DNA from: JAFDVN01 sp964472275
Lineage (GTDB): Bacteria; Acidobacteriota; Holophagae; Holophagales; Holophagaceae
Assembly (NCBI GenBank): GCA_964472275.1
Contig: CAYYJN010000064.1
Span: 1 to 11,388, forward strand
DNA: 11,388 nucleotides
Direction of reading: 5' to 3'
A program made the position numbers and the translations under genes. Numbering within the stretch: the stretch's first letter is position 1; every line of letters starts with the position of its first letter. The notes under the pieces were generated by a model. The model was not told the DNA's origin. It saw only the letters and a list, made by a program, of their open reading frames with translations, and made no database searches. Shown here in pieces: positions 6,008 through 11,388 of the stretch.

Positions 6008-7960
6008 ATGATCCCCGAAGAGAAGATCCCCCAGTCCATCGGTCGCTACCAGGTGCTCAAAGTGCTGGGGGCAGGGGCCATGGGTAGCGTCCTCCTCGCT
6101 GAGGACCCCCGGATCAAGCGCAAAGTGGCCATCAAGATCGTCCGCCTGGAGGCGCTTCGCTCCCACAAGGATGAAGAAGAGCACCTGGCGCGCTTTCAAC
6201 GGGAAGCCGAAGTCAGCGGCCTCCTGAATCATCCTGGAATCGTGACCATCTTCGATGTGGGCGAGGAGGATGGCATCGGCCCCTTCATGGCCATGGAGTT
6301 CGTGGCAGGCCAGTCGCTTGATGCCGTGATCAAGGGCGGCGTCACCTTGCCCTTGGAGCAGAAGCTGCGCGTCGCCGCCGCCATCGGCGAAGCTCTGGAC
6401 CACGCCCATCGCCTTGGCGTCATCCATCGGGATGTGAAGCCCGGGAATGTGATGCTCACCGAGGATGGCCGCCCGAAGCTCATGGATTTCGGCATCGCCA
6501 AGCGTGAGGACGCCGGACTCACCCAGACCGGCACTTTCCTTGGCACGCCCAGCTACGCGGCGCCAGAGCAGATCAAAGAGGGGGCGGTCACCCCACAGTC
6601 GGACCAGTTCAGCTTCGCCGTGATGGTGTTCGAATTCTTGAGTGGAAAACTTCCATTTCCTGGTAATTCCATCAACACGATCCTGTATCGAATCGTGAAC
6701 GAGCCGCCTTCGGATCCCCAACCGCCGGTGGAAGGCATCCTTCCCGACGCATGGCACCGCATCTTCCTTCGGGCGCTTTTCAAAGAACCGGAAGGCCGCT
6801 ATCCCAGTTGCTCCCACTTCGTTCACGATTTGGCGGAGGCCGCGCTGGGCGTGGGCACCCTCGTGCGCCAGGACCTGCTCTCGGCCCTGCCGCCCGTGGA
6901 CACGACTCAGCCCCTCGTGCCTCCCGTCGCCGTGCCTCAGGTAGGCGCCGCCACACGCGTTTCACCCATGATCCAGTTGGGCTCGAACCACGACGAAACC
7001 CTGAATCAGGCGTTGGACGCCTCGATGATGGAACCGCGCTCCAAGGGGAAGGCATGGCCTTGGATCGCCCTACTCGTCGTCGCGGCGGGAGCTGGTGGCT
7101 TCTATCTGTGGAAGCGACCCGCCACCGCTACGCTGCTGCTCAAGACCGATCCGGACAAGGCTCAAGTCACCCTCAACGGGCGCGCCCTCGCCGAGGCGAC
7201 GCCCATTCAGGAGCCCCTTAAAGCGGGCGACCACCTTCGCTTCGAGGCCAAGGGATTCCAACCCAAGGAACTTGATTTCACGACTCCCGGCGCGTGGCCC
7301 TCTGCCATCTCGCTCGCGCCAATCGTCAGCACGGTGGAGGTGAAGACCGACCCCGCGGGCGCGCAGGTGGTGATGGATGGCAAACCGCTGGATGGCGTGA
7401 CGCCGCTTTCCCTTTCGTGGAATCAGGGGCAGCCGCACCAATTGACCTTCACCAAGGGGACGGCTTCACTCCCCAAGGATTTCGCGGTTGGGGAAGTTCC
7501 CGATGGCGTCTTCGCCCTCCAATCGGCCTCCGCTTCCACGGCCGCGGTCACGGGGAATGGCACCTTGCGCTTCTCGGGCGGCTTCGCAGTGCGGGTGAGG
7601 GTGGATGGGGCGGACAAGGGCGAGCTGGCGCCAGGCCGCACCCTTGAAGTGCCGCCGGGCGATCACCGCGTGGAGTTGAGCAATGGCAAGGTCTTCTTCG
7701 CCGAGACTCGCACGGTGACGGTCGCCATGGGGCAGGAGGCGAAAGTGGCCGTGCCTGGGCTCGCCTCGCTCACCGTGAGCACCCATCCCGGCGTCGGCGA
7801 TGTGCTCGTGGACGGAAAGGCGACAGGCATCCAGAGCGATGGCAGCCGCGTCCAAGTGGCGGCCGGGAAGCACACCCTCACCATCCGCAGCCTGAGCGGC
7901 AAGACCGCGAGCCAGACGCTGGAAGTGCAGGGCGACAAGTCCGTGGACCTCGCCCTCTAG
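6008..7960 (+). CDS. Membrane Ser/Thr protein kinase with PEGA-like repeats
   Basis: A 650-residue Hanks-type kinase of PknB-like organisation. The kinase domain (about 14-275) has the glycine loop GAGAMGSV (21-28), ATP-anchoring K43 (VAIKIV), helix-C E66, catalytic HRDVKPGN (D142, N147), the DFG metal site (D160) and APE (185-187). All key residues are present, so it should be active. The activation segment carries T172, T174, T176 and T180 as likely autophosphorylation sites. A Pro-rich linker (about 276-348) leads to one transmembrane helix (about 349-368, flanked by K/R). The outer part (370-650) consists of four PEGA-like beta repeats of about 65 residues beginning near 373, 441, 516 and 585. 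PASTA repeats are absent. The start ATG has an AGGT 7 nt upstream. The stop lies 8 nt before cysD, implying cotranscription with sulfate-activation genes. Ligand and substrates are unknown. Confidence 0.92.
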   Translation: MIPEEKIPQSIGRYQVLKVLGAGAMGSVLLAEDPRIKRKVAIKIVRLEALRSHKDEEEHLARFQREAEVSGLLNHPGIVTIFDVGEEDGIGPFMAMEFVAGQSLDAVIKGGVTLPLEQKLRVAAAIGEALDHAHRLGVIHRDVKPGNVMLTEDGRPKLMDFGIAKREDAGLTQTGTFLGTPSYAAPEQIKEGAVTPQSDQFSFAVMVFEFLSGKLPFPGNSINTILYRIVNEPPSDPQPPVEGILPDAWHRIFLRALFKEPEGRYPSCSHFVHDLAEAALGVGTLVRQDLLSALPPVDTTQPLVPPVAVPQVGAATRVSPMIQLGSNHDETLNQALDASMMEPRSKGKAWPWIALLVVAAGAGGFYLWKRPATATLLLKTDPDKAQVTLNGRALAEATPIQEPLKAGDHLRFEAKGFQPKELDFTTPGAWPSAISLAPIVSTVEVKTDPAGAQVVMDGKPLDGVTPLSLSWNQGQPHQLTFTKGTASLPKDFAVGEVPDGVFALQSASASTAAVTGNGTLRFSGGFAVRVRVDGADKGELAPGRTLEVPPGDHRVELSNGKVFFAETRTVTVAMGQEAKVAVPGLASLTVSTHPGVGDVLVDGKATGIQSDGSRVQVAAGKHTLTIRSLSGKTASQTLEVQGDKSVDLAL

Positions 7961-7968
7961 TCGGCCAC

Positions 7969-8859
7969 ATGCTGCAACGCGAGTTGGAAGCCGAAAGCAT
8001 CGAGATCATCCGCGAGGCGGTGGCGGGGGCCTCGAAGCCGGTGATGCTCTACTCCATTGGCAAGGACTCTTCCGTGATGCTGCACCTCGCGCGGAAGGCC
8101 TTCCATACCGCGCCGCCGCCCTTTCCGCTCCTGCATGTGGACACCACCTGGAAGTTCCGGGAGATGTACGCCCACCGCTCGCGCATGGCCGCGGAATCGG
8201 GCATGGAACTGCTGATCCACACCAACCAGGAAGGCCTCGCGGCCGGCGTGAACCCCTTCACCCATGGGTCGTCCTACTACACCGATGTGATGAAGACGGA
8301 GGCGCTCAAGCAGGCGCTGGACCTGCACGGCTTCGATGTGGTCTTCGGCGGCGCGCGGCGGGATGAGGAGAAGTCCAGAGCGAAGGAGCGCATCTTCTCC
8401 TTCCGTTCGCCGGGCCATCGCTGGGATCCCAAGAAACAGCGCCCCGAACTGTGGAACCTCTACAACACCCACATCCAGCCCGGCGGCACGCTTCGCGTCT
8501 TCCCGCTCTCGAATTGGACCGAGGCCGACATCTGGCAGTACATCCAGGAAGAGGCGATTCCCATCGTCCCGCTTTACTTCGCGAAGGAACGCCCGGTCGT
8601 CCGCCGGGGCGGCGCGTGGATCATGGTGGATGACGATCGCCTTCCTCTGGAGGCCGGAGAAAAGCCCGAATCGCGGTTGGTCCGATTTCGGACGCTGGGG
8701 TGCTACCCGCTCACCGGGGCGGTGGAAAGCGCAGCCGACACGCTGGAGGCCGTCATCGCCGAGACGCTGGGGGCTCGCCAATCCGAGCGTCAAGGCCGCC
8801 TCATTGACTCCGATCAGCCCGGCTCCATGGAGAAGAAGAAACAGGAAGGGTATTTCTGA
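7969..8859 (+). CDS. cysD: Sulfate adenylyltransferase small subunit CysD
   Basis: Forms ATP sulfurylase with CysN and makes adenosine 5'-phosphosulfate (APS) from ATP and sulfate in the cytoplasm. At 296 aa it is close to the roughly 300 residues usual for CysD. Diagnostic blocks are the LEAESIEIIRE N-terminus, the PP-loop region LYSIGKDSSVMLHLARKAF (27-45, SIGKDSS at 29-35), LLHVDTTWKFREMY, the GGARRDEEKSRAKERIFS segment (from about 127) and the terminal KKKQEGYF typical of the family. The ATG lies 8 nt after the kinase stop. No Shine-Dalgarno-like purine run is visible in that gap or just upstream, so translation may depend on ribosomes finishing the kinase gene. The stop overlaps the cysNC start by one base (TGATG). 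Confidence 0.96.
   Translation: MLQRELEAESIEIIREAVAGASKPVMLYSIGKDSSVMLHLARKAFHTAPPPFPLLHVDTTWKFREMYAHRSRMAAESGMELLIHTNQEGLAAGVNPFTHGSSYYTDVMKTEALKQALDLHGFDVVFGGARRDEEKSRAKERIFSFRSPGHRWDPKKQRPELWNLYNTHIQPGGTLRVFPLSNWTEADIWQYIQEEAIPIVPLYFAKERPVVRRGGAWIMVDDDRLPLEAGEKPESRLVRFRTLGCYPLTGAVESAADTLEAVIAETLGARQSERQGRLIDSDQPGSMEKKKQEGYF
8843..8850 (+). promoter_or_regulatory. Strong ribosome-binding site for cysNC
   Basis: AGGAAGGG, inside the last codons of cysD, ends 8 nt before the cysNC ATG at 8859. It confirms that start and contrasts with cysD itself, which lacks a visible site. Confidence 0.6.
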
Positions 8860-10685
8860 TGGCCCTTCCGACGCTCCGGTTCATCACCTGCGGCAGTGTG
8901 GACGATGGCAAATCCACGCTCATCGGTCGCATGCTTCACGAATCCAAGAGCGTTTTCGAAGATCAGATGGAGGCCCTCGCCAAGGATTCCCGCCAGTTCG
9001 GGACTCAAGGCGGCAAGGTGGATTTCGCGCTGCTGGTGGATGGCCTCCAAGCCGAGCGCGAACAGGGCATCACCATTGATGTGGCCTACCGCTTTTTCGC
9101 CACGCCCAAACGGAAATTCATCGTGGCGGACACGCCTGGCCACGAGCAATACACCCGCAATATGGCAACGGGGGCCTCCACCGCCGATCTGGCGATCCTC
9201 CTGATTGACGCGCGAAAGGGGATCCTCGACCAAACCCGGCGCCACGCGCGCATCGTGGCGATGATGGGCATCCGGGAAGTGGTGCTCGCGGTCAACAAGA
9301 TGGACGCCGTCGGATTCGAAAGGGCGGTGTTTGATCGCATCGTCGCCGAATTCCAGGAGGCCGCCGCCGACCTTGGATTCGCCCGCGTCCAGGCCGTCCC
9401 GCTCAGCGCCCTGGAAGGTGACAATGTGACGAGCGTGAGCGCGAAGACGCCGTGGTATCCGGGGCCTAGCCTGCTCGAACATCTGGAATCGGTGCCCATC
9501 GAATCGGCCCATGAGGCGGCCTCGTTCCGCATGCCCGTGCAGTGGATCAATCGGCCGAACGCGGATTTCCGGGGCGTGTGCGGGCGCATCGCTCAAGGCG
9601 CCGTGAAGCCAGGCGATCCGATCCGCATCCTGCCCCAGGGCACATTGACGAAGGTGAAGCAGATTCTGGCCTGGGAAGGCGCGCTGGCCAGCGCAGAGCA
9701 GGGCGATTCCATCACGCTCACGCTCGAAGACGAGATGGATGTGAGTCGAGGCGATCTCATCGCATCGCCCGATGACGCCCCCCAAGTGGCGGATCAGTTC
9801 GAGGCGAATCTCATCTGGATGTCGGAGTATCCGCTCGGGGCTGGGCGTCCTTACCTGCTCAAGCTCCACGCCAAGGAGGTAACCGCGATGGTCACCGCCA
9901 TCAAGCACGCGGTGGAGGTGAAGTCCGGCGCGCATGTGGCCACGCGATCTTTGGGACTCAACGAGATCGGCGTGGTCAATCTGAGCCTGAGCCAGCCGGT
10001 CCCCTTCGAACCCTATTCCGAGAATCGCGTGCTCGGTGCCTTCATCCTGGTGGACAAGCTCACCCATGAGACGGTGGGCGCGGGCATGATCCAGTTCGCG
10101 CTGCGAAGATCCATGAACATCCACTGGCAGGCTCTGGAGGTGGATCGCGCCGCCCGTGCTCGGCTGATGGGGCAAAAAGCGCGCTGCATCTGGTTCACGG
10201 GCCTTTCCGGATCCGGCAAGTCCACCCTCGCCAACCTGCTGGACAAGCGCCTTCACGCCGAAGGCCGCCACACCTGCATTCTCGACGGTGACAACATCCG
10301 GCACGGGCTCAACCGCGACCTCGGCTTCACGGAAGCCGATCGCGTGGAGAACATCCGCAGGGTTGCGGAAGTCGCCAAGCTGATGACCGACGCCGGTCTC
10401 ATCGTCCTCGTGGCCTTCATCTCACCCTTCCGCTCCGAGCGCCGGATGGCCCGAGACCTCTTCTCGGAAGGCGAGTTCCTCGAAGTGTTCGTGGACACCC
10501 CTTTGGAGGAATGCGAACGGCGCGATGTGAAGGGCCTCTACGCGAAAGCGCGGCGGGGCGAATTGAAGAATTTCACGGGCATTGATAGCGCGTATGAGCC
10601 CCCCGAGCGTGCCGAGGTCCACCTTCGGAGTGGCGCGATGGACTCGCAGGCGTGCCTTGAGGTGATCCTGAAGGCCATGGGATGA
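8859..10685 (+). CDS. cysNC: Bifunctional sulfate adenylyltransferase subunit 1 / APS kinase (CysN-CysC fusion)
   Basis: A 608-residue fusion. Residues 1 to about 425 are CysN, an EF-Tu-like GTPase whose GTP hydrolysis drives APS synthesis by CysD. They include the P-loop GSVDDGKST (12-20), switch I region REQGIT (67-72), DTPGHEQYTRNM (91-102) and NKMD (146-149), followed by two beta-barrel domains. Residues from about 438 are CysC, which phosphorylates APS at the 3' position to give PAPS. They include Walker A GLSGSGKST (448-456), LDGDNIRHGLN (475-485), FISPFRSERR (520-529) and the C-terminal FTGIDSAYEPP block. Both halves look intact. Such fusions are known from NodQ and many bacterial sulfate pathways. 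PAPS can feed either cysteine synthesis or sulfation; no PAPS reductase, sulfite reductase or sulfotransferase lies in the window to decide. It overlaps cysD by 1 nt and the permease by 4 nt. Confidence 0.96.
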   Translation: MALPTLRFITCGSVDDGKSTLIGRMLHESKSVFEDQMEALAKDSRQFGTQGGKVDFALLVDGLQAEREQGITIDVAYRFFATPKRKFIVADTPGHEQYTRNMATGASTADLAILLIDARKGILDQTRRHARIVAMMGIREVVLAVNKMDAVGFERAVFDRIVAEFQEAAADLGFARVQAVPLSALEGDNVTSVSAKTPWYPGPSLLEHLESVPIESAHEAASFRMPVQWINRPNADFRGVCGRIAQGAVKPGDPIRILPQGTLTKVKQILAWEGALASAEQGDSITLTLEDEMDVSRGDLIASPDDAPQVADQFEANLIWMSEYPLGAGRPYLLKLHAKEVTAMVTAIKHAVEVKSGAHVATRSLGLNEIGVVNLSLSQPVPFEPYSENRVLGAFILVDKLTHETVGAGMIQFALRRSMNIHWQALEVDRAARARLMGQKARCIWFTGLSGSGKSTLANLLDKRLHAEGRHTCILDGDNIRHGLNRDLGFTEADRVENIRRVAEVAKLMTDAGLIVLVAFISPFRSERRMARDLFSEGEFLEVFVDTPLEECERRDVKGLYAKARRGELKNFTGIDSAYEPPERAEVHLRSGAMDSQACLEVILKAMG

Positions 10686-11388
10686 ATGACTGGCCGCAGG
10701 TGGTCGCGGGGGCTTTGACCGGCTTGGTCGTTGGGCTCACGGGAGTCGGGGGCGGCGCATTGATGACGCCCGTGCTGCTCCTCGTCTTCGGCATCGCGCC
10801 GGTCACGGCGGTGGGCACGGACTTATGGTTCGCGGCTCTGACCAAGACCGTGGCCGTGCCCCTCCACCAGCGCAAGGGGCTCATTGACTGGCCGATCGTT
10901 CGCCTGCTCTGGATGGGGAGCCTGCCCGCATCGCTCGTCACGGTGGCGCTCCTGAAGGCCCGTTTCATCGGACTCCATCAACCGGGGATCCTGAAAGCCG
11001 CCATCGCCGCTGCGGTGATCCTGACCGCGCTCGGAATGCTGTTCCGTCGCAGTCCCCGGGCCTCTGAGCAAGCAGTGGATCTGAACGCGAAACGCCTGAA
11101 TCCTCAGGCCACAGCGGCGCTCACCATCGGATCAGGGGTTCTGCTCGGGTTTCTCGTGACGCTCACCTCGGTGGGCGCGGGCGCATTGGGCGCGGTGTTC
11201 CTCGCCTTCCTCTACCCGGCCCGCCTCACCCCGTCGCGTTTGGTCGCCACGGACCTGGTTCACGCCATCCCCTTGGCGCTTTTCGCGGGAGTAGGCCATC
11301 TCCTCGTGGGAACCGTGGATATGAGGCTCCTCGCCCTTCTCCTCTGCGGCTCGATCCCCGGGGTTCTCATCGGCGCGAAGCTCTCCCA
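10682..11388 (+). CDS. TauE/SafE-family anion permease (3' end outside window)
   Basis: An integral membrane protein open to the window edge with 235 codons, probably lacking only the last 20-30 residues of a family usually about 250-270 aa. The internal duplication of the family is visible: GLTGVGGGALMTPVLL followed by GTDLWFAALTK (18-55), and a second copy TLTSVGAGALGAVFL followed by ATDLVHAIP (160-197). About seven hydrophobic segments are present, with a polar loop at about 122-143. Family members move sulfite, sulfoacetate, sulfate or other organosulfur anions; direction and substrate cannot be told from sequence. Translation starts at the ATG overlapping the cysNC stop (ATGA), which places it firmly in the sulfate-activation operon and makes uptake of sulfate or disposal of sulfite the most likely roles. 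Confidence 0.9.
   Translation, partial: MNDWPQVVAGALTGLVVGLTGVGGGALMTPVLLLVFGIAPVTAVGTDLWFAALTKTVAVPLHQRKGLIDWPIVRLLWMGSLPASLVTVALLKARFIGLHQPGILKAAIAAAVILTALGMLFRRSPRASEQAVDLNAKRLNPQATAALTIGSGVLLGFLVTLTSVGAGALGAVFLAFLYPARLTPSRLVATDLVHAIPLALFAGVGHLLVGTVDMRLLALLLCGSIPGVLIGAKLS

Noticed and set aside
5985..6011. Eight-codon leader ORF (MVRTRSRA) ending on the kinase start as ATGA
   Set aside because: It has no ribosome-binding site and is short enough to arise by chance; a regulatory leader peptide cannot be supported.
8814..10304. 496-codon open frame on the minus strand opposite cysNC
   Set aside because: The opposite strand encodes an unmistakable CysN-CysC protein. The antisense product is compositionally biased and has no recognisable motif.

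Overview
The window is a GC-rich bacterial chromosomal segment with tightly packed genes on both strands, many sharing 1-4 nt overlaps. It contains twelve genes' worth of activity in eleven coding regions; the two at the ends (ileS and a TauE/SafE permease) run off the window. No rRNA, tRNA, CRISPR array, insertion sequence or prophage signature was seen. The combination of high GC, a PEGA-repeat membrane Ser/Thr kinase, a cysNC fusion and a cellulose-synthase-like GT2 enzyme would suit an Acidobacteriota-type soil or sediment bacterium (Holophagae-like). That placement is inference from gene style and was not tested by any search; Myxococcota or another GC-rich phylum cannot be excluded.

Layout, left to right. 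(1) Positions 1-1562, plus strand: the C-terminal part of isoleucyl-tRNA synthetase (ileS), overlapping by 4 nt the lipoprotein signal peptidase gene lspA, a common ileS-lspA pairing. (2) Positions 1567-5868, minus strand: reading in the transcribed direction, a membrane GT2 polysaccharide synthase-like glycosyltransferase, an intrinsic terminator, a PHP-family phosphoesterase, a stand-alone receiver protein, the tRNA pseudouridine synthase truA (GTG start) and an HD-superfamily hydrolase. The last three genes overlap one another by 1-4 nt and are clearly one unit. The HD gene ends only 4 nt from the convergent lspA stop. (3) Positions 5869-6007: a short divergent intergenic region that must serve both the glycosyltransferase and the rightward kinase unit. 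(4) Positions 6008-11388, plus strand: a membrane Ser/Thr kinase with an extracytoplasmic stalk of four PEGA-like repeats, followed after only 8 nt by cysD, then cysNC (1 nt overlap) and a TauE/SafE-type anion permease (4 nt overlap).

How they fit together. The rightward unit encodes sulfate activation: CysD plus the CysN domain make APS from ATP and sulfate, and the CysC domain phosphorylates APS to PAPS. The TauE/SafE protein is a candidate sulfate or sulfite transporter for the same pathway. The most interesting feature is that an apparently envelope-sensing Ser/Thr kinase is the first gene of this sulfate unit, which invites the hypothesis that sulfur assimilation (or PAPS supply for sulfation) is tied to kinase signalling. 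The leftward unit mixes signalling (receiver), nucleotide or RNA phosphoester hydrolysis (PHP, HD) and tRNA modification (TruA). Most genes here are recognisable conserved families; the novelty, if any, lies in the linkage.
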